From Cohnella fermenti (GTDB lineage Bacteria > Bacillota > Bacilli > Paenibacillales > Paenibacillaceae): DNA of 64,000 nucleotides. Below the pieces are notes generated by a model, which did no database searches, had not been told where the DNA came from, and was given only the letters and a program-made list of their open reading frames with translations. The DNA lies in assembly GCF_004801405.1 (NCBI RefSeq), contig NZ_SSOB01000016.1, positions 62,001-126,000 on the forward strand, read 5' to 3'. The translations under genes and the position numbers were made by a program. Positions 24,535 to 32,296 of the stretch are shown here, one piece after another (position 1 is the first letter of the stretch; the number at the start of each line of letters is the position of its first letter).

Positions 24535-25083
24535 ATGAATGGGGAACAATGCCAGGAGCAAGCTTATCATTGCCTGCTGATCGGCGACTTCGCAGGAGCG
24601 ACGGAATGGTTCCGGCGCGCCGTCGAAGCGGAGCCGGGCGAACCGGCCTATCTGTACCGCGCCTCGATCACTTTGGCCAGAAGCGGGAAGACGTACGAAG
24701 CGCTCGGCTACGCCCGCCGCGCCGTCGAGCTTGCGCCGGACGATTCGGCCTTCGCGCTGCATCTCCGAATGCTGGAAGGCCGGCAACTGTCGGCCAAGGC
24801 GAAGGGCTGTCTGGAGCAGTCTCCGCCGGATGCCGAGGCGGCGCTTCCGCTCCTGCTGGAGGCGGTTCGGCTCGATCCGCTGGCGGGAGAAGCCCGGCTG
24901 CTTCTCGGGGAAGCCTATCGCCGCCTGGGCGACTATCGCCTCGCGCTGGAGACGATCAAGGAGCTGATTCACCTCCAGCCGGGCAACGAAGAGGCGCGGC
25001 GGTTGCTGAAGGACATTCGGCTGGAGCGCCGGCTGCTGCTTAAACAACAATATTCTCATAACAATAGGATGAAGGATTGGTGA
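24535..25083 (+). CDS. TPR-repeat protein
   Basis: 182 aa from the ATG at 24535 (GGAGG at 24521-24525, spacing nine); an ATG at 24526 is too close to the RBS. The sequence consists of helical hairpins with TPR spacing: AYHCLLIGDFAGATEWFRRAVEAEPGEP, then AYLYRASITLARSGKTYEALGYARRAV, then a third and fourth repeat near the end (LGEAYRRLGDYRLALETIKEL). Likely a cytoplasmic scaffold; partner unknown. It is inserted between ypjD and dapB relative to Bacillus. Confidence 0.85.
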   Translation: MNGEQCQEQAYHCLLIGDFAGATEWFRRAVEAEPGEPAYLYRASITLARSGKTYEALGYARRAVELAPDDSAFALHLRMLEGRQLSAKAKGCLEQSPPDAEAALPLLLEAVRLDPLAGEARLLLGEAYRRLGDYRLALETIKELIHLQPGNEEARRLLKDIRLERRLLLKQQYSHNNRMKDW

Positions 25084-25089
25084 TACCAG

Positions 25090-25893
25090 ATGTCGCAACG
25101 AATCAGGGTAGCGGTGGCGGGCGCCTCCGGCCGCATGGGACGAGAAGTAGTCAAGATGGTGCTGGAGGACCCCGAGCTCGAGCTCGCGGCGGCCGTCGCC
25201 CGATCTTGTGGACCGGTCGACGCGGGCTCTCTTGCCGGCAAGCCGTATACGGGAGTCCTCGTCGAAGCCGATCTGGAGCAGGCGCTTGCGCGCACGAAGC
25301 CGGACGTGCTCGTCGACTTCACGAATCCGCAATCGGCGTACCTTCATGCGGAGCTGGCGATCAAGCACGGCGTTCGTCCGGTCATGGGAACGACGGGCTA
25401 CACCCCCGAGCAGATCGAGCAATTGGACAGGCTGTGCAAGGAATGGGGAATCGGCGGGCTGATCGCTCCGAACTTCTCCATCGGCGCCATCCTTATGATG
25501 AAGTTTGCCGCAACGGCCGCGAAATATTTACCTCATGTCGAAATTATCGAATACCACGGCGACCAGAAGCTCGACGCGCCGTCGGGAACATCGATTAAGA
25601 CTGCGGAGTTAATCGCCGAGAGCCGGAAGGAGCTTCGCCAGGGCAATCCAAACGAAGAAGAAGTGATCAAGGGCGCCCGCGGCGGCGAGTACAACGGATT
25701 CCGAATACATAGCGTGAGATTGCCGGGCGTGTTCGCTCAGCAGGAGGTCGTCTTCGGCGGCCATGGCCAGACGCTCAAGATCCGCCACGATTCCTACGAG
25801 CGCGCCGGCTACATGCCGGGCGTGAACACGGCCATCAAGAAGGTCATGGGAACGACGGGAATGGTATACGGGTTCGAGCATTTTCTCGACTAA
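25090..25893 (+). CDS. dapB: 4-hydroxy-tetrahydrodipicolinate reductase
   Basis: 267 aa. NAD(P)H-dependent reduction in the diaminopimelate/lysine pathway. Nucleotide-binding [15 protein letters not shown] near the N-terminus, then [37 protein letters not shown] with catalytic His and Lys, and [14 protein letters not shown] at the C-terminus. Only 6 bp separate it from the TPR gene. Confidence 0.97.
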   Translation: MSQRIRVAVAGASGRMGREVVKMVLEDPELELAAAVARSCGPVDAGSLAGKPYTGVLVEADLEQALARTKPDVLVDFTNPQSAYLHAELAIKHGVRPVMGTTGYTPEQIEQLDRLCKEWGIGGLIAPNFSIGAILMMKFAATAAKYLPHVEIIEYHGDQKLDAPSGTSIKTAELIAESRKELRQGNPNEEEVIKGARGGEYNGFRIHSVRLPGVFAQQEVVFGGHGQTLKIRHDSYERAGYMPGVNTAIKKVMGTTGMVYGFEHFLD

Positions 25894-25921
25894 TGGAGGA
25901 CGCGGAGGGGAGCACCGAATT

Positions 25922-26344
25922 ATGTTGAAAATAGCGTTGATCGCACACGATAGAAAAAAAGACGAGATGGTGAACTTTACGATTGCTTACGAGCACGTAT
26001 TCAAGCCGCACCAGCTCTATGCAACGGGCACGACCGGAACTCGCATCATGGAGAACACCTCGCTGGAAGTAACCCGCTTCATGTCGGGCCCGCTCGGCGG
26101 CGACCAACAGATCGGCGCGCTTGTCGCCACGAACGAGATGGACCTTATCATCTTCCTGCGCGACCCGCTCATGGCGCAGCCGCACGAGCCGGACATCACC
26201 GCGCTGCTTCGCTTGTGCGACGTGCAGGGTATTCCCGTCGCTACGAACGTCGCGACCGCGGAGCTGCTCGTCAAGTGTCTGGAACGCGGCGACTTCGCAT
26301 GGCGCGAGCTCGTTCACAAGTATAAGCCGGGAATCGAAGAATGA
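25922..26344 (+). CDS. mgsA: Methylglyoxal synthase
   Basis: 140 aa. Converts dihydroxyacetone phosphate to methylglyoxal and phosphate, a glycolytic overflow bypass. Signature [14 protein letters not shown] (His9, Asp10, Lys13), [13 protein letters not shown] phosphate-binding loop and [12 protein letters not shown] with catalytic Asp. GCGGAGGGGAGC upstream serves as RBS. Its end overlaps bshB1 by four bases, as in Bacillus. Confidence 0.96.
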   Translation: MLKIALIAHDRKKDEMVNFTIAYEHVFKPHQLYATGTTGTRIMENTSLEVTRFMSGPLGGDQQIGALVATNEMDLIIFLRDPLMAQPHEPDITALLRLCDVQGIPVATNVATAELLVKCLERGDFAWRELVHKYKPGIEE

Positions 26345-27042
26345 GCGGATACGGACTCGATCTGCTCGTCTTCGCCGCCCACCCGGACGATGCCGAGATC
26401 GGCATGGGGGGAACGATCGTCAAGGCGGCGAGGGCCGGGCAGAAGGTCGGGCTTATCGACCTGACCTATGCGGAGATGTCGTCGAACGGAGACGTGGATA
26501 CGCGCCAGCGGGAAGCCGCCAAGGCGTCGGACATTCTCGGCCTCGCGGTTCGGCGCAATCTCGGCCTTCCGGACCGGGGGCTGACGGGAACGCGCGAACA
26601 AGTGGACAAGCTTGTCCTCGCGATCCGGGAGCTTCGCCCGCGGGTCGTGTTCGCCCCTTACTTCGTCGATCGCCATCCGGACCACGTCGCCTGCAGCCGC
26701 CTGGCGGAAGAGGCGATGTTCAACGCCAAGCTCAGGCGCTGCCTGCCGGAGACGCCGGCCTGGGCGCCGGACATGCTCTATTATTATTTTATCAATGATG
26801 TTCATACGCCGGGACTGCTTGTCGACATCAGCGAGGATCAGCCCGCGAAGATGGAAGCGCTGCGCGCGTACCGCTCGCAATTCGAGCCGGCGGCAGGCGA
26901 ACGCGACTGGGTTGCGACGCCGCTGACGCAAGGCTACCTCGACAATGTGGAAGCGAGGGACCGGTTGTTCGGACAGCCGAGGAAGCTGGCCTACGCGGAA
27001 GGATTCCTGGCGAAGGGACCGGCAATCGTCGAGCGATTCTGA
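26341..27042 (+). CDS. bshB1: Bacillithiol biosynthesis deacetylase BshB1
   Basis: 233 aa zinc-dependent LmbE-like deacetylase that removes acetyl from GlcNAc-malate in bacillithiol synthesis. The zinc motif AHPDDAEIG places H14, D16 and D17, and the second zinc histidine is in [10 protein letters not shown] near residue 120. Co-transcribed with mgsA (overlap) and bshA 70 bp downstream. Confidence 0.95.
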   Translation: MSGYGLDLLVFAAHPDDAEIGMGGTIVKAARAGQKVGLIDLTYAEMSSNGDVDTRQREAAKASDILGLAVRRNLGLPDRGLTGTREQVDKLVLAIRELRPRVVFAPYFVDRHPDHVACSRLAEEAMFNAKLRRCLPETPAWAPDMLYYYFINDVHTPGLLVDISEDQPAKMEALRAYRSQFEPAAGERDWVATPLTQGYLDNVEARDRLFGQPRKLAYAEGFLAKGPAIVERF

Positions 27043-27112
27043 ATTTCCTGCGTCGAATAGAGGGTGAAGGCAAGCGCAACCGGGGAATACGATGTAGGAA
27101 GGAGGAGCGCGA

Positions 27113-28276
27113 ATGAACAGACCGCTCAAGATCGGCATTACCTGCTACCCCTCTCTTGGTGGATCAGGCGTCGTCGCCACGGAGCTTGGCAAGCTTCTGG
27201 CGGAGAAGGGGCACGAGATTCATTTTATCACGCACAGCATTCCGTTCCGGCTCGGCAAGTTCCACCGGAATATTTATTACCATGAAGTCGAGGTGTCGGA
27301 TTATTACGTATTCCGGTATCCTCCGTACGATCTGTCGCTTGCGAGCAAGATGCATCAGGTTGCGCAGCTTCAGCAGCTTGATCTTCTTCACGTTCACTAC
27401 GCCGTGCCGCACGCGATCTGCGCGCTTCTTGCGAAGCAAATGTCCGGGGACCGGCTGAAGGTCGTCACGACGCTGCATGGAACGGATATTACGGTGCTCG
27501 CGCAGGACGAATCGCTGAAGGACATTATCCGGCTCGGCATTCGCAACAGCGACGCGGTCACCGCCGTCAGCCAGGATCTCATCCGGGAGACCCGGGACCT
27601 GCTCGACATTCGCGAGCCGATCGACTTGACATATAATTTCGTGGACAAGCGGATCTACTATCCGCGCGACATCTCCGATCTGCGGCCCGAGTTCGCGGAG
27701 CCCGGCGAGAAGATCCTGATGCACATCTCGAACTTCCGGCCGGTGAAGCGCACGCCCGATGTCATCGATATCTTCGCCAAGGTGGCGGCGAGAGTGCCGA
27801 GCCGGCTCCTGCTTGTCGGAGAAGGGCCGGACCTGCCGAAGATTCAGGCGAAGATCGAAACGATGGGGCTTGGCCACCGCGTTCATCTGCTCGGGAAGCA
27901 GGACGACGTCGCCCAGGTCGTCTCGCTTGCGGACCTTATGCTGCTCCCTTCGGAGAAGGAGAGCTTCGGCCTTGTGGCGCTTGAAGCGATGGCCTGCGGG
28001 GTGCCGACGATCGGATCGGAGGCCGGCGGCATTCCGGAGCTCGTCGTTCACGGCAAGACGGGCTACCTGGCGCCGATCGGGTGTACGGACCGGATGGCCG
28101 ACTACGCGGCGGAGCTTCTGACCGACGAGCGGAAGTACGCGGAATTCCGCGAGAATTGCCTGCATCGGGCGCGAACGGAGTTCTGCAACGACCGCATCAC
28201 GGCGGAATACGAGAGAATCTATTACCGGGTGCTGGGGATCGAAGCCGACATTCCGGTGCCGGTGTGCGAAGCTTAA
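27113..28276 (+). CDS. bshA: N-acetyl-alpha-D-glucosaminyl L-malate synthase
   Basis: 387-aa GT4-family glycosyltransferase that joins UDP-GlcNAc and L-malate, the first step of bacillithiol formation. The N-terminal ITCYPSLGGSGVVATELG, the HVHYAVPHA strand and the C-terminal EKESFGLVALEAMACGVP donor-binding motif are characteristic. Strong RBS GGAAGGAGGA. Its neighbour bshB1 supplies the next step. Confidence 0.96.
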   Translation: MNRPLKIGITCYPSLGGSGVVATELGKLLAEKGHEIHFITHSIPFRLGKFHRNIYYHEVEVSDYYVFRYPPYDLSLASKMHQVAQLQQLDLLHVHYAVPHAICALLAKQMSGDRLKVVTTLHGTDITVLAQDESLKDIIRLGIRNSDAVTAVSQDLIRETRDLLDIREPIDLTYNFVDKRIYYPRDISDLRPEFAEPGEKILMHISNFRPVKRTPDVIDIFAKVAARVPSRLLLVGEGPDLPKIQAKIETMGLGHRVHLLGKQDDVAQVVSLADLMLLPSEKESFGLVALEAMACGVPTIGSEAGGIPELVVHGKTGYLAPIGCTDRMADYAAELLTDERKYAEFRENCLHRARTEFCNDRITAEYERIYYRVLGIEADIPVPVCEA

Positions 28277-28309
28277 GGCTCTATCGATTGGAAAAGGAGA
28301 GCGGGTGCG

Positions 28310-29833
28310 ATGCCGGGGCAACTGCGTGAACAAGAGTCGATGGCCCAGGAGCGGCTGTGGCGGGAAGGGCTTCGGCTCGCCTCCGTCCTGGAGGCGGCCG
28401 GCCACGCGGCGTATCTGGTCGGCGGCTGCGTTCGGGACCGCCTGCTCGGGCGCGCGATCAGCGATATCGACATCGCCACGTCCGCGCTTCCGGAGCAGGT
28501 TCAGGCTCTGTTCCCGAAGGTGATCCCGACCGGGCTGCAGCACGGCACGGTTACGGTCATGGTCGCAGGGGAAGGCTTCGAGGTGACGACGTTCCGCCGC
28601 GAAGCGCAGTACAGCGACGGCCGGCACCCGGACGAGGTCGCGTTCGTCCGGGACGTGGAGGAGGACCTGGCGCGCCGCGACTTCACGATCAATGCGATCG
28701 CATGGGGAACGGACGATCGCCGGATCGATCCGTTCGGAGGCGAGGAGGACCTGGCGCGCCGCGTCGTGCGCTGCGTCGGCAAGGCGGACGAGCGCTTCGG
28801 CGAGGATGCGCTGCGCATGCTTCGCGGCATCCGCTTCGCGGCCGAGTTCGGCTTCGAGCTGGAGGACGACACCTGGAAGGCGATCGGCGCGAGCCGGGAG
28901 AAGCTGGCGCGGATTGCGATGGAGCGGGTCGGCGTCGAACTGGAGAAGATGATCGCCGGGCGGCATCCGACGCGGGCGATCGGGCTCTTGCACGGCAGCG
29001 GCTTGCTGGCCTGCGCGAAGGCGAAGCTGGAGCCTCCGCTGCCGCAGCTTGGCGCGGAGACGGAGGCGCGCTGGCCGCGGCTGGCGAGCGCCGAGCATCG
29101 CTGGGCGGCGCTGCTGCTGCTCGCGGGCGCGGACGAGCGCCGGGCCGCGGCTTGGATGCGCGCGCTGAAGTACAGCGCGAAGCGAACGGCGGCGGTGTCG
29201 TCGATTGTCGCGCTGAGCGCGGAGCTGGCCCGCCTGGCTGCTGGCGAGGCGGCGGTGGCGGGAGCGGGTGCTGGTGAAGCAACGGGAGCGAGCGTGGAGG
29301 CTGGCGGGGCCGCGGATACTGGTGCTGATGTTGGCGAAGCGACGGGGGCGAGGTTGGCTGCTGTCGGGGAAGCGAGCGCGGGTGCTGGTGCTGTCGAGGC
29401 AGTAGGAGCGAGGTTGGACGCTGTAGGGGAAGTGGGAGCAGGTGCGGCCGCTGGCGCGAGTACGGGAGAAGCGAATGGCGGCGTCTCCCGCGAGAGCTGG
29501 ACGGAGGCGGCGCTTCGCTTCGGAGACGAGACGGCCTCCGGATACTTGGCAGCGGCGGGCGCCTTCCCCGAGATTGACGCTCCGCTATGGCAGCGGCATG
29601 GGATCGAAGCAGCGCGCCGCTGGACGGACGAGATGCCGGCGACGACGGTGAAGGAACTGGCGCTTCGGGGAGACGAGCTGTGCCTGCTGCTCGGAAGAGA
29701 AGCGGGCCCGTGGGTCGCCGCCGAGCTGCAGCGATTGCTTCTGCTCGTTGCGCTTCGCCGGCTCGCGAACGAGCCTGAAGCGCTTCGCAGCGAGGCGCTC
29801 CGCGCTCGGGCGACCGACGGGGACGAGACTTAA
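28310..29833 (+). CDS. cca: CCA tRNA nucleotidyltransferase with Ala/Gly-rich insertion
   Basis: 507 aa, about 80-100 residues longer than usual. Adds or repairs the 3' CCA of tRNA. The nucleotidyltransferase core is intact: GGCVRDRLLGRAISDIDIAT with the D52-x-D54 metal pair, RRDFTINAIAW and EDALRMLRGIRFAAEF. Between about residues 312 and 388 lies a low-complexity stretch made mostly of Ala, Gly, Glu, Val and Thr (VAGAGAGEATGA... GAAAGASTGEANGG), encoded by degenerate GC-rich repeats in frame. It falls in the C-terminal helical region before GDETASGYLAAAGAFPE, so it probably forms a flexible loop. Confidence 0.93.
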   Translation: MPGQLREQESMAQERLWREGLRLASVLEAAGHAAYLVGGCVRDRLLGRAISDIDIATSALPEQVQALFPKVIPTGLQHGTVTVMVAGEGFEVTTFRREAQYSDGRHPDEVAFVRDVEEDLARRDFTINAIAWGTDDRRIDPFGGEEDLARRVVRCVGKADERFGEDALRMLRGIRFAAEFGFELEDDTWKAIGASREKLARIAMERVGVELEKMIAGRHPTRAIGLLHGSGLLACAKAKLEPPLPQLGAETEARWPRLASAEHRWAALLLLAGADERRAAAWMRALKYSAKRTAAVSSIVALSAELARLAAGEAAVAGAGAGEATGASVEAGGAADTGADVGEATGARLAAVGEASAGAGAVEAVGARLDAVGEVGAGAAAGASTGEANGGVSRESWTEAALRFGDETASGYLAAAGAFPEIDAPLWQRHGIEAARRWTDEMPATTVKELALRGDELCLLLGREAGPWVAAELQRLLLLVALRRLANEPEALRSEALRARATDGDET

Positions 29834-29948
29834 GCCATCGCATCTGCGTCGTCTTCGTCGGAGGCGGCCGGCCGGTCGGGCAGAAGGCAGACCGGAATTC
29901 GGCAGCGTCGCCTCCCGGCCCCGGCCCATTGCAGCTTGCGCACGATTA

Positions 29949-30122
29949 TATGCGGTTTTTAGCATACAAGTGGTCGTCCGAGGCGGTTGAGTCGCGATTA
30001 TATGCGGTTTTTAGCATACAAGTGGTCGTCCGGGGCGGTTGAGTCGCGATTATATGCGGTTTTTAGCACACAAGTGGTCGTCTGGGGCGGTTGAGTCGCG
30101 ATTATATGCGGTTTTTAGCATA
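29949..30122. repeat. Array B: four 52-bp tandem units with TATGC...GCATA palindrome
   Basis: TATGCGGTTTTTAGCATA starts at 29949, 30001, 30053 (one base changed) and 30105, exactly 52 bp apart. The 34-bp spacers are nearly identical (CAAGTGGTCGTCC...GAGTCGCGATTA). A decayed fifth unit follows at about 30158. This fills the 358-bp gap between cca and birA together with about 115 bp upstream in which I see no gene. The palindrome is the reverse-strand version of the array A consensus. Confidence 0.9.
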
Positions 30123-30197
30123 CAAGTGGTCGCTAGGGGCGGTCCGAGGTCGCGATTGTGTGTGTGTTAGTTGACAGAGTGAGGGGAGGTCATGACG

Positions 30198-31175
30198 GTG
30201 GGAGCGCCAACGCTGCTTTCCTTGCTGGAAGAGAAGCCGGGAGAGTTCGTCTCGGGAGAAGAGATCAGCCAGAAGCTCAGCGTGAGCCGCACGGCGATCT
30301 GGAAGCAGATCCGCAAGCTGGAGGCGCAAGGATATAAGATCGAAGCGGTTACCCGCATGGGGTACCGAATTATCGAGCGCCCCTCCCGAATCTCTCCGGT
30401 CGAGCTTACCTTTAAATTATCCACCCGGACGTTCGGTCGCAACGTTCGCGTGCACGAGGTCGTATCCTCCACGCAGGACGTTCTTCGGGAACTCGCGGAA
30501 GAAGGGGCTCCGGAAGGGACCCTTGTCATCGCCGAGCAGCAGAACCAAGGAAGAGGCAGGATGGGACGGTCTTGGGTGTCTCCGGCCGGCAAGGGAATCT
30601 GGATGAGCTTGCTGCTAAGGCCCAACGTTCCTCTGCTTCAGACCCCGCAGCTTACCTTGCTGGCGGCCGTCGCGCTTAATCGCGCCATCGAACGGGTCAC
30701 TGGACTGGACATCGGGATCAAGTGGCCGAACGATCTGTTGGTGGATGGGAAGAAAATAACCGGAATCTTGCTCGAGTCGGCCGCGGAGGACGAGCGCATT
30801 CGATATGTAGTCGTCGGGATGGGCGTATCCGTCAACCTGGAGGCTTCCGACTATCCGGAGGAGGTTGCGGCCAAGGCGGTATCGCTGCGAATGGCGTGCG
30901 GGCGCATGCTGGATCGGACGGAGCTGATTGCGGAGATCCTGAAGGAATTCGAGGATCTCTATGCCGTCTACAATGCCAGCGGCTTCGAAACGATTCGCTT
31001 GTTATGGGAAGCCCGGTCGATCAATCTGAATAAACCGACCGTTCTCACGACGGCGAGCGGCCGCATAGAGGGAATTCCTCGCGGCATCAGCGAGATGGGA
31101 GCCTTAATCGTCGAGATGGAAGGCGAGAGCATGCAGACGGTCTACTCGGCGGAGATAAATCCGTGGGAGAAGTAA
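30198..31175 (+). CDS. birA: Bifunctional biotin repressor / biotin-protein ligase
   Basis: 325 aa from a GTG at 30198. An in-frame ATG at 30192 exists but is only 2 nt from the Shine-Dalgarno GGAGG (30185-30189), whereas the GTG has a spacing of eight. The N-terminal winged helix (VSGEEISQKLSVSRTAIWKQIRKLE) binds the biotin operator; the ligase core has the biotinyl-AMP motif QGRGRMGRSWVSP, the KWPNDLLVDGKK motif and a small SH3-like C-terminal domain. Biotinylates acetyl-CoA carboxylase. Followed by the end of a convergent AraC gene. Confidence 0.95.
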   Translation: MGAPTLLSLLEEKPGEFVSGEEISQKLSVSRTAIWKQIRKLEAQGYKIEAVTRMGYRIIERPSRISPVELTFKLSTRTFGRNVRVHEVVSSTQDVLRELAEEGAPEGTLVIAEQQNQGRGRMGRSWVSPAGKGIWMSLLLRPNVPLLQTPQLTLLAAVALNRAIERVTGLDIGIKWPNDLLVDGKKITGILLESAAEDERIRYVVVGMGVSVNLEASDYPEEVAAKAVSLRMACGRMLDRTELIAEILKEFEDLYAVYNASGFETIRLLWEARSINLNKPTVLTTASGRIEGIPRGISEMGALIVEMEGESMQTVYSAEINPWEK

Positions 31176-31195
31176 TTCCCGCCGTAACACCAAGT

Positions 31196-32098
31196 TTAAA
31201 TCGTCTCGGGACCGCGCCTGCGGTCCTTATATTGTTTCGGGGAGCAACCGTGAATTCTTCTGAACAGTTTGTGGAATTGGGCCGAGCTGGGAATCCCGAC
31301 GGCTTCCCCGATCTGGGCGAGATTCCAATCCTCGGTCAGAAGCAGCTTCTCGGCTTCTTTGATTCTGCGATAGTGCAAATACTCCGTTAAAGACAAGCCA
31401 ATCGTCTTCTGAAACAGCTTCACGAAGTGATGGTAGCTGAAGTTGAGCAGGGAAGAGAGATCTTCGACCGCAATCCGTTCGGATAAATGATTCTCGATAT
31501 GGAGCAGCGCGGGCCGCAAGCGAAGGCGTCCGGGATGGTCTTCTTCGCCCGGTATTGTTCCGCTTCGATCCTCGCGAATTAGAATCCATAACAGATGCTT
31601 GACGATCGAGCTAATGGCAAGCCCGTAACCCTTGTCTCTGCGAACGACGATCTCGTTCAACCGTTCGATCAACCCATAGGCTTCCGAGGCACATTCCTTG
31701 TTGTCGGCAAAGATGGAACTAAGCCGGCTAAGAGGCACACCCTCATCCGTGAAAGCGCCCAGATAGACGACCGATGACGAATCGAAGTAGGGAGCCGGAT
31801 CGAATTGAAGCACCCAATACCTCAGATTGTCCACCCCCGTCTTGCGGCTTCTATGAACCTCCGAAGCCCCAAGCACGCACACATCCCCCGCGCTTAACTC
31901 ATAGGTCGCCTCGGCCGTCTCGATGCCGAGGCGACCTTCCCGAACGGCGATGATCTCGATCTCCCGATGATAATGCCACTTCCCGAACCTCGTGTTCCCG
32001 CAGGGGTAATACAGCTCCTCCTCCAATCGCAGGCATAGAAGCGGATCCAGATATTCGATCTCTTCGTTGAGCAGGGTCTGCGTTCCCATCGATCTCAT
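31196..32098 (-). CDS. AraC family transcriptional regulator
   Basis: 300 aa. An N-terminal cupin-like sensing domain (WHYHREIEIIAVREGRLGI, YELSAGDVCVLGASEVHRSR) is followed by two C-terminal helix-turn-helix motifs: SLLNFSYHHFVKLFQKTIGLSLTEYLHYRRI and WNLAQIGEAVGIPSSAQFHKLFRRIHGCSPKQYKDRR. Divergent from the glycoside hydrolase at 32297, so it most likely controls that gene. GGAGAGG precedes the ATG on the minus strand. Confidence 0.93.
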   Translation of the reverse strand: MRSMGTQTLLNEEIEYLDPLLCLRLEEELYYPCGNTRFGKWHYHREIEIIAVREGRLGIETAEATYELSAGDVCVLGASEVHRSRKTGVDNLRYWVLQFDPAPYFDSSSVVYLGAFTDEGVPLSRLSSIFADNKECASEAYGLIERLNEIVVRRDKGYGLAISSIVKHLLWILIREDRSGTIPGEEDHPGRLRLRPALLHIENHLSERIAVEDLSSLLNFSYHHFVKLFQKTIGLSLTEYLHYRRIKEAEKLLLTEDWNLAQIGEAVGIPSSAQFHKLFRRIHGCSPKQYKDRRRGPETI

Positions 32099-32146
32099 GC
32101 GGCAACAATCCTCTCCGTACCGGAACGTTAATCAAAGTTGTGAGCT

Positions 32147-32224
32147 ATTATAACATACATCACACAATCGAATGTAAAGATCGCTTTAGCGAGACTGTCG
32201 CCGAATGGCCGCGCCTCTTATACT
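32147..32224. promoter_or_regulatory. Divergent promoter region between araC-type gene and glycoside hydrolase
   Basis: On the minus strand a perfect TATAAT (plus coordinates 32147-32152) lies about 50 bp before the regulator start, with TTTACA about 20 bp further upstream, a long spacer. On the plus strand TATACT (32219-32224) lies 73 bp before the hydrolase start without a clear -35, which fits an activator-dependent promoter. Confidence 0.45.
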
Positions 32225-32296
32225 CAAGTTGCATAGGCAATCGGAACGGCTCAGCGCCGCGATGCCGAAGCTGAGAGCAGGGAGGAGTGAGCGACG

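Noticed and set aside
27164..29098. 644-aa minus-strand ORF opposite bshA-cca
   Set aside because: Same reason: antisense shadow of two recognised genes, with no RBS or conserved pattern.
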